From: Noviherbaspirillum sp. L7-7A
Lineage (GTDB): Bacteria > Pseudomonadota > Gammaproteobacteria > Burkholderiales > Burkholderiaceae_D
Assembly (NCBI RefSeq): GCF_019052805.1
Contig: NZ_JAHQRJ010000001.1
Location: 3,162,001 to 3,226,000 of the forward strand
DNA: 64,000 bases
Reading direction: 5' to 3'
Shown: positions 49,105 through 61,706 of the stretch, piece after piece
Numbering within the stretch: position 1 is the stretch's first letter
Layout of the letters: each line of letters begins with the position of its first letter
Made by a program: the position numbers and the translations under genes
The notes under the pieces: generated by a model
What the model was told of the DNA's origin: nothing
Seen by the model: only the letters and a program-made list of their open reading frames with translations
Database searches by the model: none

Positions 49105-51272
49105 GATGGATACTGTCCCGACTGTTTGGACTGGCCAGCGTAGGCCGCTGAGGGTTGCACATGCAACGGCAGCTGCACATCAAAGGTCGTGCCACGGCGG
49201 CTGCTGCGGCAACTGATCGTGCCGCCCATCTTCTGCACGAGGCCATGGACGATGCTCAAGCCAAGTCCGCGCCCCACGCCGGCCTTGGTGCTTTGCACGG
49301 GAGAGAAAAGCTTGGCCATGACTTCGGCCGGAATGCCGCCGCCGTTGTCGCGCACGCTCAGCTCCGCATACAGCCGGCCGTCGCGGTTGACGTGGCCATT
49401 GTCGACGATCTGGATTTCACCGCCATTCGGCATCGCCTCCATGGCGTTCTTCAGCAGATTGACCAGTACCTGCTTGAGCAGATCGGCGCTGGCTTCCAGC
49501 ACGCTTTCATCGTCCTGCACGTCGGCACGCAGGGAAATCGACGCCGGCATGTACTCAGTGTCCTGGAACAGGCGCACCACATCCCTTACCACCCGCCCGA
49601 CTTCGGCCTGCGCGCTGGCAGACTCGGGCTCCAACTCGGCCAGGCCATGCACGATCTGCCCTACCCGGTCGATTTCCTCATTGAGGATGGCGACCTCGCC
49701 CACCACGATGTCCTGCTTGCGCAGGCGGCTATCCAGTATGCCGAGATAGTTCTTGATGATGGACAGCGGATTATTGACTTCATGCGCGACGCGGCGCGTG
49801 GCTGCCTGGTATTGGTCTGCGACGCTGGCGATGCGCTGGTCGAGTTCGGCCTGGCTGCTGATTGCGGCATGGAGCGCGTTGGCCGCCTGGGAGGCGTAGG
49901 CGAGCAGGAATCGTTCACGTCGCTGCAGGTCATCGACCTGGTGCTCGCCGATGCTGCCCACCAGCATGCCGATGCAGCGGCCGGTCACTGTCATCGGCAG
50001 GCACAGCAGGCAGTCGGCACGCATCAGGCTCAGCAGCTGCTCCTCGGCCAGGCTCAGCAGCTCCCTGCCGCGCCGCACAAATGCAATGCGCCGCATCAGG
50101 GCGGCCTCGGCAATCACGCCGCCTGCTGTCAGGGGCAATGAAAATTCGGCCAGTCTTTCGACCTGGCCCTTGCCCGGCTTGCCTGCCAGGGCCTGGCCGG
50201 CCTTGTCAGTCAGCAGCAGGAACACCTCGCCAAAACTGAACAGGATTCGGGCCGATCCGGACACGGTTTCCATCAGGCCCGCCATGTCGGTCTGGCGCGA
50301 GAAAAAGCGGCTGGCCTGGGACGCCAGCACCATGTTGCGCATTTCCTCATCCATCTTTTCCTGGGTGGGATTGCGCGCTGCGGCTGGCTGGGGCGGCACG
50401 TAGGCGGCCTGGGCGACGATGTCGTCTGCGCCCGCCAGGTCTATACCCAGTGCGCTTGCGGCACGCACGACTTGCGCCTCGGCCTTGCCGCGGATTTCCT
50501 GGATGGCGTCGGCATCGAGGCCGCAAAGCGCCGCGACTTCGTCCAGTGCCGCCTCGTCGGTATCGTGGCTGGCCAGTAGATGCGCCAGCATCACAATACG
50601 GATCAATGGGTGGGCATTGGCCACGCGGGCTGCCGGTTCATGGTGGTACTGGATGCTGTCGCACAGGAATGAGTCCAACTGCCAGCGCTCGATGATGGCT
50701 GCGCCTGCTTCGGCGTGCGTGATCTGCATGGTCCGCTGCTCCACCCAGCACAGCTTGGCATCGTCCCTTGCATGGAAGTTCACCGCATATTCCTGGGGCG
50801 CTACGGACAGCAGGCCTAGCCGCCCGACATCATGCAGCAGGCCGGCAAGATAAGCCTCTTCGATATGCGGGTGCTTCATCTTGATCGCGATGTCGCGCGC
50901 CATCACGGCTGCAGTCAATGAATGCTTCCAAAAGCCTCGCAGGTCAATCGTGCCAGGCTTGGAAAAGTCGTTGAACATTTGCAGCACCGACTCACTGATC
51001 ACCAGTGTTTTGATCATGTCGGTGCCGATTGCCATCAGCGCCTGGTCCAGATTGGCCTTGCGGCCTCCGCTACGGTGGTAGGCCGGGCTATTGGCAACGG
51101 CAAGAATGCTGCTTGCCATCCCGGGATCCTGCGATATCAGAGCGGCGAGTTCCGACATGCCAGCTTCTTCGTCCTGGCATTGTTCGATGAGCTTCAGGAG
51201 AATTTGCGGCATCGTTGGAAGATGCGCTTGCTCCAGTCGCTTTCGTATGTCTATTTCGGATCGCTGCATCAT
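49101..51272 (-). CDS. HDOD-GAF sensor histidine kinase
   Basis: The 723-residue soluble kinase starts with an HDOD domain (about 15-230, LPTMPQILLKLIEQC, GLLHDVGRLGLLS). A GAF-like region (about 310-465) and a kinase core follow, with an H-box containing H497 (VAHEVNNPLSIIKNYL) and an HATPase with N (LVNLLKNAMEAMPNGG), G1 (DNGGGIP) and G2 (GRGLGLSIVHGL) boxes. There are no transmembrane helices. HDOD domains usually mediate protein interaction in signalling rather than hydrolysis. It overlaps the downstream regulator by 4 bases. Confidence 0.93.
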   Translation of the reverse strand: MMQRSEIDIRKRLEQAHLPTMPQILLKLIEQCQDEEAGMSELAALISQDPGMASSILAVANSPAYHRSGGRKANLDQALMAIGTDMIKTLVISESVLQMFNDFSKPGTIDLRGFWKHSLTAAVMARDIAIKMKHPHIEEAYLAGLLHDVGRLGLLSVAPQEYAVNFHARDDAKLCWVEQRTMQITHAEAGAAIIERWQLDSFLCDSIQYHHEPAARVANAHPLIRIVMLAHLLASHDTDEAALDEVAALCGLDADAIQEIRGKAEAQVVRAASALGIDLAGADDIVAQAAYVPPQPAAARNPTQEKMDEEMRNMVLASQASRFFSRQTDMAGLMETVSGSARILFSFGEVFLLLTDKAGQALAGKPGKGQVERLAEFSLPLTAGGVIAEAALMRRIAFVRRGRELLSLAEEQLLSLMRADCLLCLPMTVTGRCIGMLVGSIGEHQVDDLQRRERFLLAYASQAANALHAAISSQAELDQRIASVADQYQAATRRVAHEVNNPLSIIKNYLGILDSRLRKQDIVVGEVAILNEEIDRVGQIVHGLAELEPESASAQAEVGRVVRDVVRLFQDTEYMPASISLRADVQDDESVLEASADLLKQVLVNLLKNAMEAMPNGGEIQIVDNGHVNRDGRLYAELSVRDNGGGIPAEVMAKLFSPVQSTKAGVGRGLGLSIVHGLVQKMGGTISCRSSRRGTTFDVQLPLHVQPSAAYAGQSKQSGQYPS

Positions 51273-51515
51273 TTATCGAACTTTGTCGCTGTTGCTTGCG
51301 CTTTGCTTGAAAGGCAACTGCAGCAGAATCACTGTCTGCTACTGGCTGCATGCCAGCCCGTTACCGCATTCGAGCATCGTATTATTCCTTAATATGACCG
51401 AGAAGAAACAATTTCTTGCAAATAATACCATTTAAAACTTGCAATGAATCAACTTTACAGGGTAATGCGTGTGGTTGGAACAACTTAGTTGTTGAAGGAA
51501 ACATCGTGACGTTGA
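51273..51515. other. Upstream region of the signalling operon
   Basis: This AT-rich stretch of about 240 bases precedes the kinase gene. A TATTAA/AATAAT-rich segment at 51385-51400 could hold the operon promoter on the minus strand, but no hexamer pair is convincing. No gene is seen. Confidence 0.3.
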
Positions 51516-51966
51516 TTTTTCAGGTTTTTATCACAATCGTATTGCGTGAAGCAGCGATGCGGCATCAACAGAAAAGCTGGCCCGGAAGTGTTTGGTATCG
51601 CATCGAAATACCGAAAAGGCAAACCATGCGGTCGAGCTTCCTCGCATGTAGTCGTCCGGCAGGAATGGCAAGTTGCCTTTAAGTTGGAAAAAGGCAACCG
51701 AAGAAAATAGCGCGCCAGTTGTTCAAGGCATTTGCTGGCCGTAAGGTAAAGGTGGGCTAGAGAATCGTGGCAGTAGAGTAGGAACTGGAATAAGTCATGA
51801 AATGATATGCAACTGGGCCACGGTGGCTGTCGAGGATAAGCTATTTGGCACCGGAAACCGAGGAGTTAGGCTAGACGAAATAGAATTGAACCCGCTGCTC
51901 GCCAAGTGGCTACGTTTGCAGCGCAAGATTGAAACCGAAAAAAGCGGCGATGTACTTCGCCAATGA
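51516..51966 (+). pseudogene. Unidentified gene fragments in a decayed AT-richer zone
   Basis: Two open, protein-like segments lack proper starts. The first, 51516-51710, has 64 codons including NRKAGPEVFGIASKYRKGKP and RQEWQVAFKLEKGNRRK. The second, 51745-51966, has about 73 codons and ends LDEIELNPLLAKWLRLQRKI...DVLRQ, with an internal ATG at 51802. Residue composition looks like real coding sequence, but I recognise neither. They may be the ends of genes broken by insertion-sequence activity. Confidence 0.3.
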
Positions 51967-52319
51967 TGGGTTGTGCAATGAGCCTGAATTGGCCTGCAGT
52001 AGAAGCATTCCAGGCGCCATGAGCTTGTGCCATTTACATCGTTCCTTAACCGCAGCGGCAGCATGCGAAGCAAGCGGCCTAGGAATAGGCAGTTGCTCGC
52101 GCCGATGGAGGCAGACAGTCTTGGATCCGCGTACACGTTTCATTAGTGCCAGTCATACGCGGGTGAAATGCCTTACACAAACTTGGCAGCCAAAGTGTTG
52201 ACCATGGCATGGTTTCGGTGACGCCCGGTGCTGGGAGTGCTACTGCATTTGGATCGCTCTAATCAATATGCCAGTGGTACGGTCCGTGGTCTCGCCCCTA
52301 TATTCCCGTACCACCGGCG

Positions 52320-53204
52320 TTAGTTAATCAAAGGCTGTTTCTCTCTGAACATGCGTGGCGGCAGGTACTTTAGCGCGCTATGCGGGTGCTTCGTATTGTA
52401 GTGCTCAAACCAGTCCACCAATTGTCGCATCACAGTTCTGGCATCTGGAAGTAATGCCAGCCTGGCGTAATCGCGCTTGATGGTCTTGACCAGACTCTCG
52501 GCCATTCCGTTGCTCTGCGGGCTGGAAACCGCCGTGGTCACCGGTTTGAGACCCAGTGCACGCGCAAACGATCGGGTATCAGCAGCGGTATAGCAACTGC
52601 CATTGTCGGTCAGCCATTCGATCTCCGATGGCGCCGTGTTGTTTGGACCAAATCGAGACTCGACCGCTTGCATCATCAAGTCGCCCACCAGCCCGGCGTC
52701 AATGCCTTTTGTCGTCGCCACCCAGCTCATGACTTCTCGATCGCAGCAGTCCAGCGCAAAGGCTATCCGTACCCGTTCGCCATTGTCGCAAGCCAGTTCA
52801 AAGCCGTCCGAGCACCAGCGGGTATTGCTGCTGTCGACGGCTACCTTGCCATCGTGCCTGCGGGTAGAGACAGGTCGCTGACCATGACGATACAGCAGTA
52901 AGCCATGGTCCCGCATGACCCGATAGACGCGTTTGTGGTTAGGAGACTGTCCGTTCGGCCTGGGATGCTGATGTCGCAATACGCCCCAGACCCGTCGGTA
53001 GCCATAGGTGCCGAGGCCATGAATGACGTGCCGAACGTCTTCCAGCAGTGACGTGTCATCCATCCGGCTGCGTGCCGTGCGGCGGTCAGTCCAGTCATCA
53101 GAACGCTTGCGTAGTGCCACGAGATGACTGCGCGCCACGCCAAGGGTCGAACACACCAGTCTCATTGGTCGTCCCCGGGCAACAGCGGCGAGCGCGCAAT
53201 CCAC
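52320..53204 (-). CDS. IS2-like transposase OrfB
   Basis: The 294-codon catalytic half contains the DDE triad: first Asp in RWCSDGFEL, second in [10 protein letters not shown], and Glu in [19 protein letters not shown], with the rve integrase core and a HTH_21-like N-terminal region ([16 protein letters not shown]). The frame opens at GTG immediately after the A6G slippery run, so it is normally made as an OrfAB fusion by -1 frameshifting rather than from its own start. Confidence 0.93.
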   Translation of the reverse strand: MDCALAAVARGRPMRLVCSTLGVARSHLVALRKRSDDWTDRRTARSRMDDTSLLEDVRHVIHGLGTYGYRRVWGVLRHQHPRPNGQSPNHKRVYRVMRDHGLLLYRHGQRPVSTRRHDGKVAVDSSNTRWCSDGFELACDNGERVRIAFALDCCDREVMSWVATTKGIDAGLVGDLMMQAVESRFGPNNTAPSEIEWLTDNGSCYTAADTRSFARALGLKPVTTAVSSPQSNGMAESLVKTIKRDYARLALLPDARTVMRQLVDWFEHYNTKHPHSALKYLPPRMFREKQPLIN

Positions 53205-53563
53205 TTTTTTGCTTTGGCAAGGTCCACTGCTTCCTTGAGGATGTCATTCTCCAGGGTCTTGCGTCCCAATGCCGCTTCCAGTTGCTTGATGCGCTTCATT
53301 GCATCCTGCAGTTCAGACGCTGGCACCACGGGCTCATTGGCACCCACGGCAACCAGCGATCCTTCTGTATAGGCTTTGCGCCACTGGAACAGCTGGCTGG
53401 CAGTGATACCCGCTTCCCGAGCCACCAGGGACACCGACATCCCCGGTTCCATGCTGCGCTTGACCCATTCCAGCTTCTGTTCCGGGGTCCAGCGTCTGCG
53501 CCGCTGGACCCCGGTAATGACTTCCACTTGCTGACTTCTTCCCGAAGGCATAGGCATATCCAT
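53162..53563 (-). CDS. IS2-like transposase OrfA
   Basis: The 133-residue protein has a helix-turn-helix ([45 protein letters not shown]) and a C-terminal leucine-zipper-like coiled coil (about 85-120, [35 protein letters not shown]). It binds the element's ends and regulates transposition. It overlaps orfB by 43 bases in a different frame. Confidence 0.93.
   Translation of the reverse strand: MDMPMPSGRSQQVEVITGVQRRRRWTPEQKLEWVKRSMEPGMSVSLVAREAGITASQLFQWRKAYTEGSLVAVGANEPVVPASELQDAMKRIKQLEAALGRKTLENDILKEAVDLAKAKKWIARSPLLPGDDQ
53204..53210 (-). promoter_or_regulatory. A6G programmed -1 frameshift site
   Basis: On the minus strand AAAAAAG lies in the orfA/orfB overlap, exactly where the orfB frame opens. 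IS2 and relatives use this heptamer to make the OrfAB transposase. Confidence 0.8.
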
Positions 53564-53970
53564 AGCAGTATTCCTAGTCGTTAGTTTAAGGAATACCGAC
53601 GGTCCGGGGAATCAGGGGGCTACTTCAGTCCGGTAAAACTGCTCGCTTACGACATGGTGAGTTGGATGAGCCGTTAAGGTCGTTGCCGAAATTACCACTG
53701 AAGCCAAGCTGGTTCAACAGTTTTGAAAACGAACGCGTTCATGATATGCGCACTATCCTGCTTTTGCCGCGATAGTCGGCTGGCCCAAGATTAGTCGAAG
53801 CCTTCTGTAATCGAAAGTTTCAACGTTCCACTTCGGCTATTAGTCGCAGAGTCAGTAGGTGGAGCAAGGGAAGCTGCAACAAGAGCAACAATACACAGCA
53901 TAAGCCGCTGGCTGGAAGACAAAAACGAGGGAAGCTCGGGGAGTCACTACTACGTTGGCATTGATAGTAC

Positions 53971-54036
53971 TGCTGGTGCTGGTGCTGGTGCTGGTGCTGG
54001 TGCTGGTGCTGGTGCTGGTGCTGGTGCTGGTGCTGG
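53971..54036. repeat. (TGCTGG)11 hexanucleotide tandem repeat
   Basis: Eleven perfect copies of TGCTGG are followed by a partial copy, directly after the end of the dead IS3 orfB and about 90 bases before the rRNA operon terminator. It is not inside a recognisable gene. Copy number is likely to vary between isolates. Confidence 0.9.
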
Positions 54037-54124
54037 TGGAGATACACGAGATTGTTCAGGTATCCGGCGAAAGTGATATCGAAATCGATTCAGCTCGACC
54101 ACCCCATGCGGCCGCCCCAAAGCA

Positions 54125-54157
54125 AAAACCCCCGACGCCTGCTGGCGCCGGGGTTTT
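54125..54157 (-). terminator. rRNA operon terminator
   Basis: CCCCGGCGCC and GGCGTCGGGG form a long stem around AGCA, followed on the minus strand by GTTTTTGC, just after 5S rRNA. Confidence 0.88.
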
Positions 54158-54166
54158 CTAATAACA

Positions 54167-54280
54167 GCCTGACGATGACCTACTTTCACACTGGTTGCAG
54201 CACTATCATCGGCGCAAAGTCGTTTCACGGTCCTGTTCGGGATGGGAAGGGGTGGTACCAACTCGCTATGGTCATCAGGC
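54167..54280 (-). rRNA. rrf: 5S ribosomal RNA
   Basis: The minus strand reads GCCTGATGACCATAGCGAG, then CACCCCTTCCCATCCCGAAC, GATGATAGTG and GTGTGAAAGTAGGTCATCG, a complete 5S of about 114 bases with pairing ends (GCCTGATGACC with GGTCATCGTCAGGC). Ends may be off by a few bases. Confidence 0.95.
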
Positions 54281-54469
54281 ATGACTTGTCGGTTGTCTGT
54301 CGCGCTGCCGGCTCCTCGCCTGGCACACGCCACATCCAACCCAAAGGGAAGAAGCAGCCGCATCGCTCCTGCACTTCGCAGGGGTGATGCAACGATCAAT
54401 GTCTTGTCTTGCAGGTTGTGAGTATCGGAACGTCACGCACCACACAGCGCCGCTATGCACCATCAAGGT

Positions 54470-57363
<2,894 letters not shown>

Positions 57364-57636
57364 GTTGACCTCTGGAGTCACCTCCAAAGACGTCACAGGC
57401 AAGCGCTGTGTTTCATTTGATGCATGTTTGTTTCGATACAATCACAACCCGGCAATGCTGCTTACAATGAACATGACTGCTCACTGTCTTCGCATTGCGA
57501 ATTACATTGATCTTTACTACTTCTTCCACTTTGTTAAAGAACGAATACAGCCTTGTTGATTGCAATGATCAAACCTAAGTCCCGCAACGCTGTTGCTGAC
57601 TTACGTTTGTACCTTGCCACAGTGTGATCAGGATAA
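57364..57636 (-). other. tRNA-Ala to 23S internal transcribed spacer
   Basis: This 273-base AT-rich spacer contains a boxA-like antitermination element, CGTTCTTTAACAA, at 57531-57543. No further tRNA is seen in it. Confidence 0.7.
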
Positions 57637-57712
57637 TGGTGGAGGTTGACGGGATCGAACCGACGACCCCCTGCTTGCAAAGCAGGTGCTCTCCCAGCTG
57701 AGCTAAACCCCC
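57637..57712 (-). tRNA. tRNA-Ala (anticodon TGC)
   Basis: The 76-base minus-strand sequence begins GGGGGTTTAGCTCAGCTGGG, has TTTGCAA in the anticodon loop and TTCGATC in the T loop, and ends in encoded CCA. Confidence 0.97.
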
Positions 57713-57757
57713 AGGGACTTGCCAACTTCTCGCTATGACTTCAGCGCTGCTGCCAAC

Positions 57758-57834
57758 TGGTGGGTCTGGTTGGGCTCGAACCAACGACCCCCGCGTTATC
57801 AACACGGTGCTCTAACCAGCTGAGCTACAGACCC
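57758..57834 (-). tRNA. tRNA-Ile (anticodon GAT)
   Basis: The 77-base minus-strand sequence begins GGGTCTGTAGCTCAGCTGGT, has TTGATAA in the anticodon loop and TTCGAGC in the T loop, and ends in encoded CCA. The Ile-Ala order is standard between 16S and 23S. Confidence 0.97.
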
Positions 57835-57963
57835 CGCACACGATGCGACGCCCCTGCTGCAGCGCCTTGTGTACCGATCACTTCATGACCTTGACTGTGT
57901 TTTGACTGTTCTCGTTTTGCCGAACAACCGATAAGTGTGGACACCCAACTATGTGCATATCTC

Positions 57964-59497
<1,534 letters not shown>

Positions 59498-59676
59498 AAT
59501 CTCTGTTTTGTGCCATTGCTGGCAGGTTCCGAAGAACCGTCGCTCACTCAAAATACTGACAGACCGATTCTTGCGAATCGTTCTACTTCTTTGTTGTGAG
59601 CACTTGCTTGATATTTTGAGCATCCGGCGTTGCCGCCGGCGCACTTCGTCAAGTGCCCACACTTATCGGTTGTTGG

Positions 59677-59689
59677 TTGTTAAAGAACC
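59677..59689 (-). promoter_or_regulatory. boxA antitermination element in the rRNA leader
   Basis: GGTTCTTTAACAA on the minus strand matches the NusB/S10-binding boxA consensus, between the promoter and 16S. Confidence 0.75.
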
Positions 59690-59772
59690 GGGCAATTCGG
59701 TCTGCCGCCGGCCGCCCCGTGGGACTGGCCGGCTGCTGCGAAGCGTTGTGTTCGTCAGCAGCAGAGAAAGCG

Positions 59773-59801
59773 ATTATGCGATGTTTGGTGGCTTGCGTCA
59801 A
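59773..59801 (-). promoter_or_regulatory. rRNA operon P1-like promoter
   Basis: On the minus strand TTGACG (59796-59801), a 17-base spacer and CATAAT (59773-59778) are followed by a discriminator CGCTTTCTC. AT-rich sequence upstream (AAACGAAGCAAAAAACAG) could be an UP element. It is the strongest promoter in the window. Confidence 0.85.
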
Positions 59802-60114
59802 CTGTTTTTTGCTTCGTTTTGACAATCTTTATCACGCATTCGCCGTGCATCATGTCTTCCATCGACGCCTCTTTCGGCTAGCGCTGAAGCTAGTGGAGGA
59901 GGCACAACACGGAAGGTCAGCACTTTAGTGAATTTCGATAAGCTTCAAAACTTTTAAAAATTGATAGTCGCAATGCTTTCCGTGAATACCAGCCCTGGCG
60001 CTTAAGATCTAGCACCTGAGAACAGGATGTCTGGAACAAGATCCTGCTCCCAAAGTTAGATATAGCTTGATATCCGACAAGGTTACGAAATCGACAACGT
60101 TTAATATGAACACA
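59802..60114. other. Region upstream of the rRNA promoter
   Basis: About 310 bases, AT-rich near 59940-59970 (possible UP-element or Fis territory). I see no gene, RNA or repeat here. Confidence 0.5.
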
Positions 60115-60140
60115 TAAAAAAAGCCCGCACAAGGCGGGCG
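60115..60140 (-). terminator. Terminator of gdhA
   Basis: GCCCGC, CTTGT, GCGGGC, then TTTTTTT on the minus strand, 130 bases after the gdhA stop. Confidence 0.9.
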
Positions 60141-60272
60141 AATCGGAAAAACAAAACAACACCGACATCGTATTTCCAACAAGAAATCGTGTCAACAAAA
60201 AACTGTTCGGGTGACCGCAACAGCTTGTGCAGTCTGTATTCCTTGTTGGTCGACTGCTTGCGCTTTCGGCTC

Positions 60273-61559
60273 TCAGGGATACAGGCCGCGCATTTCCCTT
60301 GCTTGCAGTATGCGGGTGCAGCCCACGATGAATGCCGCTGTGCGAAGCGATACTTTTTTCTCGGAAGCGAGTTGCCAGACGCCGGCAAATGCTTCCCGCA
60401 TGATGCGCGTAAGGCGCAGATTGATTTCGTCTTCAGTCCAGAAGAAGCTCGAGAAGTCCTGTACCCATTCGAAATAGCTGACGGTCACGCCGCCGGCGTT
60501 TGCAATCACATCCGGAACAATCAGAACGCCCTTCTCATGCAGGATATCGTCGGCAAGCGGCGTGGTCGGGCCGTTTGCGCCTTCAAGGATGATTTTCGCG
60601 GTGATTTGCCCGGCATTGACTTCAGTGATCTGCTGCTCAAGGGCAGCCGGAATCAGAATGTCGCAGTCCACGCCCCAGAAACGGCTACGGTCACTGATGT
60701 GTTCTGCGCCGGCATAACCGCCGACACCGCCGTGGGCAGCAACGTGCTCCTGGAGCGCGGCTAAGTCGAGGCCGGCTTCGTTATATACCGTCGATTGATG
60801 GTCCTGCACGGCCACGATGCGGGCGCCGGCTTCGCTGAAGAGCCGGGCCGCGATGCTGCCGACATTGCCAAAGCCTTGCACGGCAATCCTGGCGCCCTTG
60901 ATGTCCAGACCGGTCTTTGCCGCCGCTTCGCAGCCGACAACGAATACGCCGCGGCCTGTCGCTTCCCGCCGGCCGAGGCTGCCACCGAGGGAAATCGGCT
61001 TGCCCGTCACCACGCCGGATGCCGTGCTGCCCTGGTTCATCGAATAGGTGTCCATCATCCATGCCATGACCTGCTCGTTGGTGTTGACGTCCGGGGCGGG
61101 AATGTCCTTGTTGGGGCCGATGATGATGCCGATCTCGCTGGTATAGCGACGCGTCACGCGCTGCAGTTCGGCTTGCGACAGCAAACGCGGATCCAGCCTG
61201 ATGCCGCCCTTGGCGCCGCCATACGGCACGTTGACCGCCGCGTTCTTCACCGTCATCCAGGCCGACAGCGCCATCACCTCGGACAGCGTGACGTCCTGGT
61301 GAAAACGCACGCCGCCCTTGCCGGGGCCGCGGGAGGTATTGTGCTGCACCCGGTAGCCTTCGAAATGCGCGATGCTGCCGTCGTCGCGCTCGATGGGCAC
61401 GTCGACGATCAGCACGCGCTTGGGCCGCTTCAGGGTTTCCACCCAGCGCGCCAGACCGCCCAGATAAGGCGTCACACGGTCAATCTGCTCGAGGTACACG
61501 GCCCATGGGCCGACTTCATGCGGGGTCAGATAGGACGGAATTTCATGCTGGCTGGACAT
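60273..61559 (-). CDS. gdhA: Glu/Leu/Phe/Val-type glutamate dehydrogenase
   Basis: The 428-residue hexameric-type dehydrogenase interconverts glutamate with 2-oxoglutarate and ammonia. Visible motifs are GGVRFHQDV with the substrate lysine in [12 protein letters not shown], catalytic Asp in [14 protein letters not shown], and the NAD-binding [13 protein letters not shown] followed by VAVQDH. The position after strand 2 suggests NAD preference, hence a catabolic role. It lies downstream of a LysR gene on the same strand, with a palindrome in the gap. It would take glutamate from arginine breakdown further to 2-oxoglutarate. Confidence 0.95.
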   Translation of the reverse strand: MSSQHEIPSYLTPHEVGPWAVYLEQIDRVTPYLGGLARWVETLKRPKRVLIVDVPIERDDGSIAHFEGYRVQHNTSRGPGKGGVRFHQDVTLSEVMALSAWMTVKNAAVNVPYGGAKGGIRLDPRLLSQAELQRVTRRYTSEIGIIIGPNKDIPAPDVNTNEQVMAWMMDTYSMNQGSTASGVVTGKPISLGGSLGRREATGRGVFVVGCEAAAKTGLDIKGARIAVQGFGNVGSIAARLFSEAGARIVAVQDHQSTVYNEAGLDLAALQEHVAAHGGVGGYAGAEHISDRSRFWGVDCDILIPAALEQQITEVNAGQITAKIILEGANGPTTPLADDILHEKGVLIVPDVIANAGGVTVSYFEWVQDFSSFFWTEDEINLRLTRIMREAFAGVWQLASEKKVSLRTAAFIVGCTRILQAREMRGLYP

Positions 61560-61674
61560 TTGGGGTCTCCTTGGTTGAACGACGCAGGCAGCGAACCGTG
61601 CGGGGCTTGCGCTGCAGAGACCTGTATCTTATGACTGGCCGCCGCTACGAATCCAATGCCTTGTTCGCATGTAA

Positions 61675-61693
61675 CTATGCGTATAAAACATAG
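61675..61693. promoter_or_regulatory. Palindromic site upstream of gdhA
   Basis: CTATG-N9-CATAG in an AT-rich core of the 147-base gap between the LysR gene and gdhA. Arms and spacing are reasonable for a LysR-type regulator. Confidence 0.4.
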
Positions 61694-61706
61694 ATTTAGT
61701 TCCCAG

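Larger units (their letters stand above)
52287..53627 (-). mobile_element. IS2-like insertion sequence (IS3 family), complete, with 5-bp target duplication
   Basis: The 1341-bp element has imperfect terminal repeats: TGGTCTCGCCCCTATATTCC at the left end and, on the other strand, TGAAGTAGCCCCCTGATTCC at the right, closely resembling the two ends of IS2. GTCCG occurs directly outside both ends (52282-52286 and 53628-53632), a 5-bp target duplication as IS2 makes. orfA and orfB are intact and an A6G slippery site joins them. It appears recent and probably still functional. Confidence 0.92.
52177..53964 (+). pseudogene. Decayed IS3-family transposase orfB, split by an IS2-like element
   Basis: Left of the IS2-like element the plus strand reads AAKVLTMAWFR, a stop, then RPVLGVLLHLDRSNQYASG, the recognisable IS3-type HSDRGSQYAS region. 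Right of it come KLLAYDMVSWMSR, then after a frameshift WFNSFENERVHDMR, then LVEAFCNRKFQRST and a C-terminal tail ending LGESLLRWH before TGA. Intact relatives read [26 protein letters not shown] and YN..RRHS. At least three stops and two frameshifts show it is long dead. Confidence 0.7.

Noticed and set aside
53820-54161. Short frames encoding Leu-Val or His-Gln runs over the TGCTGG repeat
   Set aside because: They are translations of the hexanucleotide array, with no ribosome site or conserved flanks.
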